DNA of 64,000 nucleotides from Myroides profundi. GTDB taxonomy: Bacteria > Bacteroidota > Bacteroidia > Flavobacteriales > Flavobacteriaceae. The notes under the pieces were generated by a model, which saw nothing but the letters and a program-made list of their open reading frames with translations, did no database searches and was not told the DNA's origin. The stretch lies in NCBI RefSeq assembly GCF_000833025.1, contig NZ_CP010817.1, positions 3,224,001 to 3,288,000 on the forward strand, in the 5' to 3' direction. Both the position numbers and the translations under genes were made by a program. Below, in pieces: positions 20,248 through 31,400 of the stretch (the first letter of the stretch is position 1; each line of letters begins with the position of its first letter).

Positions 20248-20829
20248 TTATGCTTGTTTCTTTACGAACTTGGTTAAGATAACGATTTGTTGACCATCTA
20301 TCTTTCCTTCGATTTGTTCTGTATTATCGTGTACTAAACGGATATTTCTAACAGCAGTACCGATCTTAGCATTAATAGTAGATCCTTTTACATCAAGGTC
20401 TTTAATTAATGTCACAGTATCTCCTCCTACTAATACATTACCATTACAGTCTTTATGAAGATCTACACTTCCATCCCCTGTATGATCTCCTGTAAGTTTA
20501 GCAAACTCTAAAAGTTCATCGTCTAAATACATCATCTCTAAACTATCTGCTGCCCAACTTTCGTTACGGAAACGGTTCAGCATACGCCAAGCTACTACTT
20601 GTACAGCTGGAAATTCACTCCACATTGATGTAGTCAGACATTGCCAGTGATTAGCATCTAATTCAGCTTTCTTCTCTACTTGCTCTAAACAAGTATCACA
20701 AATATAGATTTCTCTATCTGCTTCATTAGCTGCTGCAGGTGGTACTTCATATACATTTAAATGTCCAGTTGCCTCACATAGTTCGCATTTATTACCACTT
20801 CTTTCTATTAATTGTGCTTCAGTCTTCAT
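20248..20829 (-). CDS. PhnA/YjdM-type zinc-ribbon protein
   Basis: The 193-residue protein has an N-terminal two-CxxC zinc ribbon (GNKCELCEATG at residues 12-22 and YICDTCLEQV, Cys44/Cys47) and a C-terminal PhnA/SH3-like domain (CNGNVLVGGDTVTLIKDLDV, then KGSTINAKIGTAVRNIRLV and IEGKIDGQQIVILTKFVKK). The family was named for a phosphonate-operon neighbour, but a role in phosphonate use is not established and no phosphonate genes occur here. It is monocistronic, and a weak -7-like TATCTTTA lies about 28-35 bases upstream on the minus strand. Confidence 0.85.
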   Translation of the reverse strand: MKTEAQLIERSGNKCELCEATGHLNVYEVPPAAANEADREIYICDTCLEQVEKKAELDANHWQCLTTSMWSEFPAVQVVAWRMLNRFRNESWAADSLEMMYLDDELLEFAKLTGDHTGDGSVDLHKDCNGNVLVGGDTVTLIKDLDVKGSTINAKIGTAVRNIRLVHDNTEQIEGKIDGQQIVILTKFVKKQA

Positions 20830-21132
20830 TTATAAAACAATATATTATTAAAGTTGTAAAGATATATGTTATTATTTAGATATAAAAAATAATAAAACAC
20901 TTCAGTAATTAAACCATTTACACTACACAGATATGAATTTAATAAAATACTTAATTTTTTAGAAGCAATCTAAAAATTGAATCCTAGAATTATGGTTTCG
21001 ACTTATATGTCTTGGTTTTCATTACACAATTCGCCATAATACCTACACCTTCTTTAATTAAGCACAATAGCGATAATTGCCCTTACAAAAAACCTTATCT
21101 TTACTCTTCAATAACACAAACTATCATTATAA
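20830..21132. other. divergent promoter region between the PhnA-like gene and fhs
   Basis: AT-rich. It holds one -7-like TATCTTTA in each direction (minus strand about 20857-20864; plus strand 21096-21103, 30 bases before the fhs start), each one base off consensus and without a well-placed -33. No gene or hairpin was found. Confidence 0.4.
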
Positions 21133-22800
21133 ATGAAAACAGATATCGAAATTGCTCGCGAATGTGAGTTAAAGAGAATACAAGATGTAGCACACTCTAT
21201 CGGTGTAAATGAAGAAGAGCTTATCCCTTATGGAAAGTATATGGCTAAAGTTCCTCTAGATGCTATGAATACAGAGAACATCAATAAGTCAAATTTAATA
21301 TTAGTTACTTCAATCACTCCTACTAAAGCAGGTATCGGTAAGACTACTGTATCTATAGGTCTAGCGTTGGGATTAAATAAAATAGGCAAGAAAGCTGTAG
21401 TAGCCCTACGCGAGCCTTCATTAGGTCCATGTTTTGGGATGAAAGGTGGAGCTGCAGGAGGTGGATATGCTCAGGTATTGCCTATGGAGAATATCAACCT
21501 ACACTTCACAGGAGATTTTCACGCTATCACATCAGCCCATAATACGATAAGCGCTTTATTTGATAACTATATCTATCAGAATAGAGCTAATGAAAACGGA
21601 ATTAAAGAAATATTGTGGAAAAGAGTATTAGATGTGAACGACCGTAGCTTGCGTTATATCAACACTGGGCTAAGAGGTAGTGCTAATGGAGTACCACAAG
21701 AATCAGGATTTGACATTACTCCAGCCTCTGAGATTATGGCTATTATGTGTTTGGCGACAGACATAGAAGATCTTAGACGCAGAATCGAAAATATCTTATT
21801 AGGATATCGCTATGACGGAAGTATGTTTACAGTAAAAGATCTAGGTGTAGCTGGAGCTATTACGGTACTATTAAAAGATGCACTTAATCCTAACTTAGTA
21901 CAAACTACGGAAAACACTGCTGCCTTTATTCACGGTGGACCATTCGCTAATATTGCACATGGTTGTAACTCTGTTATCGCTACTAAAATGGCTATGAGCT
22001 ATGGAGACTATGTCATCACTGAAGCAGGTTTTGGTGCAGACTTAGGTGCCGAAAAATTCTTTGATATCAAGTGTCGTAAATCTGGTTTACAACCAAAACT
22101 GACAGTGGTAGTAGCTACTGCACAAGGATTAAAAATGCACGGTGGTGTAGCTATCGAAGATATTAAAGCTAAAAATACAGATGGTATCCGCAAAGGATTA
22201 GAGAACTTAGCTAAGCATGTAGAGAACATTAAATCTTATGGACAAAGCATAGTAGTTGCCTTCAATAAGTATGCAACTGATGACGCAGAGGAGCTACAAA
22301 TCGTGGAGCAATACTGTAAGGATAACCACATTGGATTTGCGATTAACAATGCATTCGTAGAAGGTGGTGAAGGCGCTAAAACCCTAGCGGAAGTAGTTGT
22401 AAACACAATAGCAAACAACCCAAGTAAACCTCTTCAGTTCCCTTATCAAGACAGTGAAACAATAGCTGTAAAAATAGAGAATATCGCTAAGAAGATATAT
22501 GGAGCTAATAAAGTAGAGTTCTCCTCTGCTGCTAAAAAGAAATTAGCCCAACTAAAAAACACAGATATGGATCAATATCCTGTATGTATTGCCAAAACAC
22601 AATATTCATTCTCTGCAGACGCAACAGCATACGGTGTAGCTAAAGATTTTGACATTGTAATCAATGACTTAGTGATTAATAGAGGTTCTGAGTTTATCGT
22701 GGCTATAGCAGGAGATATTATGCGTATGCCTGGATTGCCTAAATCTCCACAAGCGCTAAGAATTGACTTAGTAGATGGATTAATAGAAGGATTGAGCTAA
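21133..22800 (+). CDS. fhs: formate-tetrahydrofolate ligase
   Basis: Makes 10-formyl-tetrahydrofolate from formate, THF and ATP for purine and formyl-methionine synthesis. The 555-residue length is normal. Visible features are the N-terminal MAKVPLDAM region, the P-loop [17 protein letters not shown] near residues 58-74, the [20 protein letters not shown] signature, [11 protein letters not shown], and the C-terminal [14 protein letters not shown]. Neither neighbour suggests an operon; a terminator follows. The sequence is intact. Confidence 0.96.
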   Translation: MKTDIEIARECELKRIQDVAHSIGVNEEELIPYGKYMAKVPLDAMNTENINKSNLILVTSITPTKAGIGKTTVSIGLALGLNKIGKKAVVALREPSLGPCFGMKGGAAGGGYAQVLPMENINLHFTGDFHAITSAHNTISALFDNYIYQNRANENGIKEILWKRVLDVNDRSLRYINTGLRGSANGVPQESGFDITPASEIMAIMCLATDIEDLRRRIENILLGYRYDGSMFTVKDLGVAGAITVLLKDALNPNLVQTTENTAAFIHGGPFANIAHGCNSVIATKMAMSYGDYVITEAGFGADLGAEKFFDIKCRKSGLQPKLTVVVATAQGLKMHGGVAIEDIKAKNTDGIRKGLENLAKHVENIKSYGQSIVVAFNKYATDDAEELQIVEQYCKDNHIGFAINNAFVEGGEGAKTLAEVVVNTIANNPSKPLQFPYQDSETIAVKIENIAKKIYGANKVEFSSAAKKKLAQLKNTDMDQYPVCIAKTQYSFSADATAYGVAKDFDIVINDLVINRGSEFIVAIAGDIMRMPGLPKSPQALRIDLVDGLIEGLS

Positions 22801-22824
22801 TCGCTGATATCATATACTATAATA

Positions 22825-22858
22825 GTAGGGTCGCCTTATAAAGGTGACCCTATTCATT
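22825..22858 (+). terminator. fhs terminator
   Basis: AGGGTCGCCTT pairs with AAGGTGACCCT (one mismatch) around ATA, followed by a T-rich stretch. Confidence 0.75.
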
Positions 22859-22967
22859 TTATAATAATTGTGAAATAATCAAAATTAAACATCTACTATT
22901 CAAAACTTTAACTACATATGCCTCTCAATTTACGGTCTGTTTTTTTTAATAAAGTGATGCTTTTGCA

Positions 22968-22975
22968 TAAATTTG
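22968..22975 (+). promoter_or_regulatory. -7 element of the TonB receptor gene
   Basis: TAAATTTG matches TAnnTTTG and directly abuts the palindrome at 22976-22992. No clear -33. Confidence 0.5.
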
Positions 22976-22992
22976 TTTAGAATAATTCTAAA
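22976..22992 (+). promoter_or_regulatory. palindromic operator, probably metal-responsive
   Basis: TTTAGAATAATTCTAAA is a perfect 8-1-8 inverted repeat covering the expected transcript start, 11 bases before the receptor ATG. Position and symmetry fit a repressor site; an iron-type repressor (Fur or DtxR class) is likely because the gene is a siderophore-type receptor, but the binding protein is inferred. Confidence 0.6.
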
Positions 22993-23002
22993 TAAATAAG
23001 TT

Positions 23003-25336
23003 ATGAAATTACTATCCTCCCGAAAAGAGAAACTCTACATCACACTATTCTCCTCATTATCAATGCTCTCACAGGCACAGCATTTAAATCTTCGAGTAAA
23101 AAATCCTTCTGGTCATGCTGTTCCTAATGTAGTTGTAGAGATAAATAATCAAAATGTAGGTATCACTGACGATACTGGTATATTCTCCCTAACAGATGCT
23201 CATTCTACTACTGTTGACTTAAGGTTAAAAGCCTTTGATTACGCTGATTACTATACGACTCTTGAGTTACAAAAAGATACAATTAACAACTTTACAATTA
23301 CACTTGCTGATAATCCTGAAACTATAAATGAAATTATCATTACTGCTGGTCGAAAACCAGAACACATCTCTACAGTACCCTCTTCAGTAACGATACTCAC
23401 CAAACAAGAAATAGAAACACAGAGTGATATTAATAGTAACATCAGCTATATCTTAGGTAATACAGTACCAGGACTCGCTACAGCTACTAATAAAGTAGCT
23501 AATACAGGACAGACACTGAGAGGAAGACCTTTATTAGTCTTAATAGATGGTATCCCTCAATCTCTTCCTTTAATGAATGGAGCCCGGAGTATACGTTCTC
23601 TAGATCCTTATGTTATCGAAAAAATAGAAGTAATAAAAGGGGCAACATCTATCTATGGCAATGGATCTGCGGGTGGTATTATCAATTATATTACTAGAAA
23701 AGACGTTGGCAACAAACCACTAAGTGGACAAACTAAAATAGGTACTACCTTTAACCCTTATCACAGTAGTGGAACCTTAGGCTATCAAATAGGACAATAT
23801 TTCTCAGGTAGAATAAATAACTTCAGCTACGCTATAGGTGGTCATCTTAAATACAATGGCTTACAAAGAGATGGTGAAGGCTTGCCATTAGGACAACTGG
23901 GTGGTCTATCTAATTCTTATGAGCGAAACATCTTCACAAAACTATCTTATCAGCTCAATGATTCCTCATCACTACAATTACTCTACAATTATTACACTAC
24001 CGTACAAGATGAGAAGTACAAAACGAAACCAGGACGTTATGGACAGGAGCCTGCTATAGGTATAAGAGGTAGTGAAGGTGGAAAGCCAGTAGGCACACCA
24101 TACAATCACAATGCTATGTTAACCTATACTAACAATGCTCTTTATGCTAATACCCGATTAGACATTAGTGCTTACCTCACCTCCTTCCAATCTATGAATC
24201 GCTATGTACCGAAAGGAACAGTCTGGTATGGCCCAGGTCAGACTAGGATAATCTCAAAAAAGAAAGGGCTAAGAGCGAACTTTAATACTCCTTTCATGCT
24301 TTATAACACCCCTATTGAAATCACTTACGGTTTTGATCTACTCAGTGATATGACTATGCAAGACCTCACAGATGGTAGAATATTAACTCCTCAAATGAAA
24401 ATGCTAAGCATAGCTCCTTATGCACAGTTAAAGATAGATTTGCTAGATGACTTTATCTTTAAAGGAGGGATTCGTTATGAAAATTCGAACGTAAGAATCA
24501 ATGATTACACCACTATAGCAACAGGCCCAAATAACGAAGGCTCTATAGCTGTCAATGGAGGTAAACTATCTTACAGAGCGACAGTATTTAACGCAGGTAT
24601 CCGATACGCTAAATATGATTACTTCAATCCATTTATCAGTTACTCACAAGGTTTTTCCCTCAATGAAGTAGGTAAGATATTGAGAAGAGCAGATGCTAAT
24701 ACGCTGAATAATTTAGAGACTTCTCCTGTGATTACTAATAATTACGAAATAGGTTTCTCTAGTAAATACAGCATTTTCTCACTACAAACCTCATACTATA
24801 TCAGCACTTCTAAATATGGTATTAATCTTATAGACGTCGGAGGATATCTGATGCCTAGTAGAGAACCCGAAAAGATTAAAGGTTTTGAAATAGCTTTAGA
24901 GGCAAGAATAATAGAGAGATTAAAAATGGGTGGTACATTCACCTCTATAGAAGGAAAAACAGAGAATAAAAAAGGCATCTTAGAATATCTAGGAGGAGAT
25001 AGAATACCGCCTAATAAAGCAACTGCATTTATTACATATACTCCGTTCAGTAAAGCTACTCTATCTTTATTCTGGATAAACACAGGAAGTAGAAAACACT
25101 TCAGTCCAAATAACAATGGAAAATATAAAAACGGACAAGGCCCCATAAGTGAAGTCAATCTATTTAACCTTAGTGCAAATTATAAACCTAATAACCATTG
25201 GTCACTCACACTTGGTATTGACAATTTATTCAATACAACCTACTATCCACCAGTAAGTCAATACAGAGGTATTCACGCTGATTACACTAGAGGAGTTGGA
25301 ACTACAATGTCAATCCATGCGACTTACTCCTTTTAA
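23003..25336 (+). CDS. TonB-dependent receptor, ferric-siderophore type
   Basis: Outer-membrane active-transport receptor of 777 residues. A signal peptide (to about residue 25, ending SQAQ) is followed by a carboxypeptidase-regulatory-like domain (about 28-95), the plug (about 115-235, with SSVTILTKQEIETQ, VLIDGIPQSLPLMNG, IEVIKGATSIYGNGSAGGII) and a 22-strand barrel ending in an aromatic residue (YSF). The barrel's late FNTTYYPP element and the plug resemble FhuA/FecA-like siderophore receptors. A palindromic operator lies on its promoter, suggesting iron repression. No partner biosynthesis or inner-membrane transporter gene is adjacent. Ligand unknown. Confidence 0.9.
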   Translation: MKLLSSRKEKLYITLFSSLSMLSQAQHLNLRVKNPSGHAVPNVVVEINNQNVGITDDTGIFSLTDAHSTTVDLRLKAFDYADYYTTLELQKDTINNFTITLADNPETINEIIITAGRKPEHISTVPSSVTILTKQEIETQSDINSNISYILGNTVPGLATATNKVANTGQTLRGRPLLVLIDGIPQSLPLMNGARSIRSLDPYVIEKIEVIKGATSIYGNGSAGGIINYITRKDVGNKPLSGQTKIGTTFNPYHSSGTLGYQIGQYFSGRINNFSYAIGGHLKYNGLQRDGEGLPLGQLGGLSNSYERNIFTKLSYQLNDSSSLQLLYNYYTTVQDEKYKTKPGRYGQEPAIGIRGSEGGKPVGTPYNHNAMLTYTNNALYANTRLDISAYLTSFQSMNRYVPKGTVWYGPGQTRIISKKKGLRANFNTPFMLYNTPIEITYGFDLLSDMTMQDLTDGRILTPQMKMLSIAPYAQLKIDLLDDFIFKGGIRYENSNVRINDYTTIATGPNNEGSIAVNGGKLSYRATVFNAGIRYAKYDYFNPFISYSQGFSLNEVGKILRRADANTLNNLETSPVITNNYEIGFSSKYSIFSLQTSYYISTSKYGINLIDVGGYLMPSREPEKIKGFEIALEARIIERLKMGGTFTSIEGKTENKKGILEYLGGDRIPPNKATAFITYTPFSKATLSLFWINTGSRKHFSPNNNGKYKNGQGPISEVNLFNLSANYKPNNHWSLTLGIDNLFNTTYYPPVSQYRGIHADYTRGVGTTMSIHATYSF

Positions 25337-25503
25337 TAAAACAGATAAATAATCACTCATAAGATTGTTATTATTCTATTTGGGATCTTAGAAATAAGTG
25401 TATCCTAGTCATCTTTTCTAAAAGCGGTATCCTAAAAGGATAAATTGTGCTTCTATGTTATAATATTGACAAAATAAAGCAGAACACTTTCTTAAAATTA
25501 AGT

Positions 25504-25511
25504 TATATTTG
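25504..25511 (+). promoter_or_regulatory. -7 element upstream of the YqiJ-flotillin operon
   Basis: TATATTTG matches TAnnTTTG, 41 bases before the first ATG; no convincing -33. Confidence 0.4.
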
Positions 25512-25552
25512 GTAAATTTTAAACACATATTAATATAATACGCTATTCATAA

Positions 25553-26278
25553 ATGACAGAAATAATTCATCATTTATTCAATCCGCTTCCGAACGCTATT
25601 ATGAGCGTATTAATGGGAATAACCTTTATCTATTGGATATTCTCTGCTGTACTAGGAGGTTTTGATGGTTTTGATATTGATATGGATGTCAATCCTGAAA
25701 TAGATGTTGACATAGACATTGATGCAAATGTAGATACAGACTTTGATTTACAACAGAGTCATCTAGACATTGCTCATGATAAAGAGGTGGATGTAGCAGA
25801 CCATGTAGATGTACGTCAGCCAAGTATCTTTATGCAGATACTTGAGTTTATGAATGTAGGGAAGATCCCTTTCATGATTGTATTAACCATCTTTAAATTC
25901 TTTACTTGGGCAGGTACGTTATTAACTACTACAATTCCTAAAGTAGTGAATCTAGGCTTTTGGTCTGTTGTGATATTAATTCCACTTTCTTTTATAGCGA
26001 TTATCTTAACACATTATGCTACACTTCCGTTAGTTAAGTTTTTAAAGAATACTGGCTATCACGGTGAGAAGGCAATAGACTTCATCGGAAAAGAAGGTGT
26101 TATGCTATCAAGTATCATAGCGGATAAACAAGGAAATATGGAGGTAGTCATCGATCAAGATCCAATCAAGATATTGGTACAGAGTACAGATGGTAACCAA
26201 ATAAAATATGGAGAGAAAGTCATTATCATTAAAAAATGTGATAAAGAAAATATATTCCAAGTAAGAAGAATACATTAA
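25553..26278 (+). CDS. YqiJ/NfeD-like membrane protein, flotillin partner
   Basis: The 241-residue protein has three membrane helices (about 16-36, 105-123 and 134-157) and a C-terminal OB-fold-like domain (about 175-241, with FIGKEGVMLSSIIADKQGNM and GEKVIIIKKCDKE), the layout of the DUF1449/YqiJ and NfeD groups that pair with flotillins. A striking Asp-rich loop (GFDIDMDVNPEIDVDIDIDA and on, about 37-70) lies between helices 1 and 2 and could bind cations. It is 25 bases before a flotillin gene, and the pair matches the yqiJ-yqiK order of E. coli. It probably anchors or tunes the flotillin assembly. Confidence 0.82.
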   Translation: MTEIIHHLFNPLPNAIMSVLMGITFIYWIFSAVLGGFDGFDIDMDVNPEIDVDIDIDANVDTDFDLQQSHLDIAHDKEVDVADHVDVRQPSIFMQILEFMNVGKIPFMIVLTIFKFFTWAGTLLTTTIPKVVNLGFWSVVILIPLSFIAIILTHYATLPLVKFLKNTGYHGEKAIDFIGKEGVMLSSIIADKQGNMEVVIDQDPIKILVQSTDGNQIKYGEKVIIIKKCDKENIFQVRRIH

Positions 26279-26303
26279 TTATTAACTATAAACACTAAAA
26301 TCT

Positions 26304-28379
26304 ATGGGTGAGTTTGGTCTAGGGACATTAATAGCTATTATTATAGGCGCACTTTTTCTATTAGTATTATTATTTTTTGCAATACTTGCATCTTTCTATA
26401 AGAAGATACCACAAGGTAAATCTATAGTAAGAACAGGGGTTGGAGGGACTAAAGTAGCTTTTAACAAAGGTATTTACGTGATCCCTGTATTCCATAAAAT
26501 GGAGATTATGGATATCTCTGTAAAAAAACTACAAATCGATAGAATGCAAAACGAAGGTCTTATCTGTAAAGACAATATTCGTGCAGATATTAAAGTAGCT
26601 TTCTTTATTAGAGTTAACAAGTCTATAGAAGACGTAATTAATGTGGCACAAACATTAGGTTGTGAACGTGCAAGTGATGTAGAAACGCTAAGAAACATAT
26701 TCGAAGCGAAGTTTTCTGAAGCTTTAAAAACAGTAGGTAAGAAATTTGAATTTATCGAATTATACGAAGCGCGTAGAGAGTTTAGAGAAGAGATTATTAA
26801 TATCATAGGTAGAGACTTAAACGGGTACATCTTAGATGACTGTGCTATCGACTACTTAGAACAAACAAATATCTCTTACTTAGATCCTCAGAACATTCTT
26901 GACTCTGAAGGTATCAAAAAGATTACTGAACTTACTGCATTACAAAACATCAATGCTAACCTTATCCGTAGAGATGAGCAAAAGGTAATCAAGAAGCAAG
27001 ACGTAGAAGCTCGTGAAGCTATCTTAGAACTTGAAAGACAGTTATCAGAAAAAGAAGAGAAACAACGCAGAGAAGTGGATAATATCCGCGCTCGTGAAGA
27101 AGCTGAGATTCAAAAGGTACGTGAGGAAGAACGTCTTAAATCAGAAAGTGTACGCATCTCTACAGAAGAGAGTCTGGCTGTATTAGAAGAGAATAAACTA
27201 CGTCAAGTAATCATCGCTGCTAAAAATAAAGAGCGTACTGATGCTGTAGAAACAGAAAGAGTAGAAAAAGACAGAGCGTTAGAACAAACAGAAAGAGAGC
27301 GTATCGTAACACTAGCTCAGATTAATAAAGAGCGTGCTGTAGAGGAAGAGAAAAAGACGATACAAGATGTTATTCGCGAAAGAGTACAGCTTGAAAAAGG
27401 AGTTGTGGAAGAACAACAAAACATCAAAGACGTTGAAGCACTTCGCGCTGTAGAAAGAGAGAAACAAGTAGGTATCACTCAAGCTAGCAGACAAGCAGAA
27501 GAGAACTTAATCAGAACAGTGAAAGAAGCAGAAGCTAAAAAATCTGCTCAAGAGCAAATCTCTCAACAAATGCTGATCGAAGCAGAAGCAGAGAAAGAAG
27601 CTTCTATTAAACAAGCTGAGGCACGTAAGATACTTGCAGATGCAAAAGCTCGTGAAGATGCTACTATCGGATTAGCTGAGGCAGAAGTAATCAAAGCAAA
27701 AGCAGAGGCTGTAGAACAACAAAGTATCGTAGATGCTGCTAAAATACAACGTATAGCAACTGCTGAAGCGGCTGGTATCGAAGCGAAAGCAGAAGCTAAG
27801 AGAAAAGAAGGATTAGCTGAAGCTGAAGTGATGAAAGAAAAAGCAATAGCTGATGCTGAAGGATTAAAAGAGAAAGCAAATGCTATGAAGCAAATGGATG
27901 GTGTTGGTAAAGAACACGAAGAGTTCAAACTTCAACTTCAGAAAGAAAAAGAAGTGGAATTGGCTGCTATCACAATCCAAAAAGACATTGCTCAGTCACA
28001 AGCTAACGTATTATCTTCTGCGCTTCAGACTGCTAAGATTGATATCGTAGGAGGAGAAACAATGTTCTTCGAAAACATTATCAATCAAGTTAGTCGTGCA
28101 AAAGGATTTGACCAATTAATCGACAAAAGTCAGAATGCTCAAGATATTAAACTTGCTCTATTAGGTGATGGTTCTACTATCAGCCAAGGTGAGTTATTTA
28201 ATAATATTAAGCACTATGCGAGTCAGTTTAATATCACAACTGAAGATTTAAAGAATCTTAGTATTGCATCATTAGTACTTAAGATGCAACAAAACGCAAC
28301 TGAGGACAATATGGGCTTATTAAGCAATATAGCTGATGCTGTTCAGAGTTTCGGTATAGGGAATAAGAAGTTATCTTAA
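26304..28379 (+). CDS. flotillin-family (SPFH/band 7) protein, YqiK-like
   Basis: Membrane scaffold of 691 residues: an N-terminal helix (about 5-32, LIAIIIGALFLLVLLFFAIL), an SPFH domain (about 40-210, with GKSIVRTGVGGTKVAFNKGI), then a very long Glu/Ala/Lys coiled coil (about 210-530, many EAEA and KAEA repeats) and a globular C-terminus. Flotillins oligomerise into membrane microdomains. The second gene of a probable operon, it follows the YqiJ-like partner and is followed by a giant AAA+ gene on the same strand. A terminator just past the stop suggests the AAA+ gene has its own promoter or is reached by read-through. Confidence 0.92.
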   Translation: MGEFGLGTLIAIIIGALFLLVLLFFAILASFYKKIPQGKSIVRTGVGGTKVAFNKGIYVIPVFHKMEIMDISVKKLQIDRMQNEGLICKDNIRADIKVAFFIRVNKSIEDVINVAQTLGCERASDVETLRNIFEAKFSEALKTVGKKFEFIELYEARREFREEIINIIGRDLNGYILDDCAIDYLEQTNISYLDPQNILDSEGIKKITELTALQNINANLIRRDEQKVIKKQDVEAREAILELERQLSEKEEKQRREVDNIRAREEAEIQKVREEERLKSESVRISTEESLAVLEENKLRQVIIAAKNKERTDAVETERVEKDRALEQTERERIVTLAQINKERAVEEEKKTIQDVIRERVQLEKGVVEEQQNIKDVEALRAVEREKQVGITQASRQAEENLIRTVKEAEAKKSAQEQISQQMLIEAEAEKEASIKQAEARKILADAKAREDATIGLAEAEVIKAKAEAVEQQSIVDAAKIQRIATAEAAGIEAKAEAKRKEGLAEAEVMKEKAIADAEGLKEKANAMKQMDGVGKEHEEFKLQLQKEKEVELAAITIQKDIAQSQANVLSSALQTAKIDIVGGETMFFENIINQVSRAKGFDQLIDKSQNAQDIKLALLGDGSTISQGELFNNIKHYASQFNITTEDLKNLSIASLVLKMQQNATEDNMGLLSNIADAVQSFGIGNKKLS

Positions 28380-28387
28380 TATATACT

Positions 28388-28418
28388 AATCACTCTTCTC
28401 TGTAGAGAAGAGTGATTT
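28388..28418 (+). terminator. terminator after the flotillin gene
   Basis: AATCACTCTTCTC pairs with GAGAAGAGTGATT around TGTA, followed by TTTC. The T-run is short, so some read-through into the AAA+ gene is possible. Confidence 0.7.
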
Positions 28419-28496
28419 TCTCCTATTTACCCCTACTCTATTTTTAATTTACCTACGTATTAGTCTTATCGTTCTAATACAAAGTATCCTTTATAT

Positions 28497-31400
28497 ATGG
28501 CTGAATTAGAAAACCAAAATATAGAATCATTAGATTCTAACACTTATGAGATTATACAGAAGAGACTACAGAGTCAGAAGAGTGAATTAATCCAACGATT
28601 AAATGCACTGAATGACGACCGTAAAGAAGTCTTTACTTCTGTTGATCTAAAACTTATCGCCAATCAACGTATTACGACAGAAAACAACTGTACTGCCAGA
28701 GGTATTATTGCCTTTGACACGACTTGTATTTTTGCTTATAACGTACACTTTGGGTTAAAAACTGATATTCAGTTAAGTGATGTATTTAGTATATACCGCT
28801 TTGAAAATGATCAGTTCTTACCTCAACCTTTAGATTTTATCTATGATGAGAACTTCATCAGTGATTATAAAAACTTATATAAATACTATAGAGACTCTAT
28901 CTTCAGCAGATTTAAGAAGACAGAGAATTACCTCTATATGGTATTCCAAACAAGTAAGAATGCAGATAACTTAAAAGCATTTAAGTGGTTGATCAAAGAT
29001 AATCAATTGATCTATCAAGATGACCGTAGCATTCACGAAGTAGTAAAGAGCCCTCAGTTTGAGTTCAACTGGATTAAGACTAATCTTGAGAACAGACGCT
29101 TAGGGGTACACCCTCACGTATCTATACAAGACAAAGTGTTTATAGAAGCTGTAGGTGGTGATATTACTTTTAAAATAGAAGACAACACAGATAATGGACA
29201 AGGGATATACTCTGAACCTGTAAAGAATGCCGATCAGCAGTTAGATGATGCTGATTACTTCTACGCTGACTTAGGTAATTTTATTGCTATACGCATAAAA
29301 CCTTACCAAGAGGATTTCCGTGCTTTTATCTTTAATAATAGAACAAAACAAGTTATCAATGTACCTGCCCTAAATGAAACAGGTATACTTCTTCCGGATG
29401 GCCAAGGTATCTTATTCTCTAATGGATACTATTTACAGAATGGAGATTATAAAATATTTGATAACAGTGTTCACAACTTAGAGTTTGTAAGAACTATCCC
29501 TTCTCATAATGGGGAGGACTACTTATACCTATTCTATCAAGCAGAGAACAATATCTATACCTTGATGTCTTATAACATCATCAAACAACAAGTAGAAACT
29601 CCTATCGTATGTAGTGGTTTCACCTTGTTTAACGATGGTAAGTTAATCTACTTCCGCTCAGAGAATGAGGCAGTAAGACATCACGTAGTACAAATATGGG
29701 AAACTCCTTATGCTGCTACATTGATAGAAAATAAGGAGCAAAAAGAGAATCACTTATACAAAATAGGAAATAAAGACATCGTAAAAGCGATGGCTGAATG
29801 TCAAGAGATCATCCACCTCATCGATAAAGAAGATTCGTATGAAGGACTGTACGGTGATATAGCTAAGAAAGCAAATGACATTATAGATGCTTATTTCTGG
29901 ATAAGAACAAAAGAAACTAAAAGCTTAGACGAACCTTTAGAGCAGATAAGAAGTATTGCTAATACTGCTATAGATGAGTTTGAAAAAGTACAAGAGCAAC
30001 GCAAGAGAGCAGCTGGTCTATTAACTGACTTAAAAGCGAAAGTAGATAAACAGCTCTTTAATGTTAAGAATGCTAAAGGAGATACTTTAGAAGGATTAGT
30101 ACATCTATTAGCAGAAAACAGAAAACTATTAGGTGAAGTCATCAGTGCTCGTCAGACTAAATATGTTGACTTATCTATCTTAGAGAATTATCAAGAGCAA
30201 TTGGGTAAGACCAATGAATCACTATCTGATAAAACAATTGCTTTCTTACTACAAGAGCAAGCTCTAGTTCCTTATGAACAAAAAGTAGTAGACCAAAAAG
30301 CTAAAGTAAATGAGGTAGTCAAGGTAATCGATGCTAATGCAATAGATGAAAACTGTAAAGCAATATCAGCTGAATTAGAACTGCTGATAGACATTCTAAA
30401 CAGTTTAAAAATAGAAGACACTACTCAAGCGACAAAGATTATAGAGAAGATATCTGTAATATTTGCTTCGCTTAATGAGGTGCGTTCTCAACTGAAAAGA
30501 AAGATAGACTCTCTTCGTACGAATGAGTCTATAGCTGAGTTTCATGCTCAATTAACCTTACTTGACCAAAGTATCATCAACTTCTTAGAGCTATCTAATT
30601 CACCTGAAAAGTGTGACGAATACCACTCTAAAGTAAGTGTACAGGTAGAAGAGCTGGAGAGTAAGTTTGCTGACTTCGATGATTTCATCTTAAAGATAGC
30701 CGATAAGCGAGAAGAAGTTTCTAAAGCTTTTGATACGCGCAAGACTCAATTAGTTGAACAGATCAATAGACGTACAAGTTCGTTAGAACAGATAGGTCTA
30801 CGTATATTAAAAAATATAGAGAATAAGTCTTCTTCTTTCAAAACGAAAGAGGAGATACTTGCATTTTTCTCTACTGACCTTATGGTTGATAAGGTACGTC
30901 AATTAGTTATTGAATTAAATGACTTAGGAGATGTATCTAAAGCTGAGAATTTAGAGAACAGCGTTAAGACGAGTCAAGAAGATGCACTGCGTACACTGAG
31001 AGATAAACAAGACCTATTCGCTGATGGAGAAAATGTAATCAGTTTAGGTACTCATAAATTCTTAGTCAACAAACAGCCATTAGACCTTACTATCGTTAGA
31101 CGTAATGATATTCTGTATTATCACTTAACAGGTACTAGCTTTACTTATCCTATTCATAATGATAAGATCTATGCCTATAAGGAGATATGGAATCAAGACA
31201 TCATCTCTGAAAATAACGAAGTATATAGAGCAGAATACTTAGCTTATCAAATAATACAAGAACTACGTACTAATCCTTCATTAGATATTAATGAGGCAGT
31301 TAAGTTTAGAACAGAACAGAACTACTCTGAAGGGTATCTAAAAGGAGTACACGACTTTGACGGATTAGAGATTACACAAGCCTTACTGAAGCTAAAATCA

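Noticed and set aside
20248..20829. Phosphonate-use operon around the PhnA-like gene
   Set aside because: No phn genes nearby; the family name does not prove that function.
27312..27928. Ser/Ala-rich open frames on the minus strand within the flotillin gene
   Set aside because: They are shadows of the Glu/Ala/Lys coiled-coil codons.
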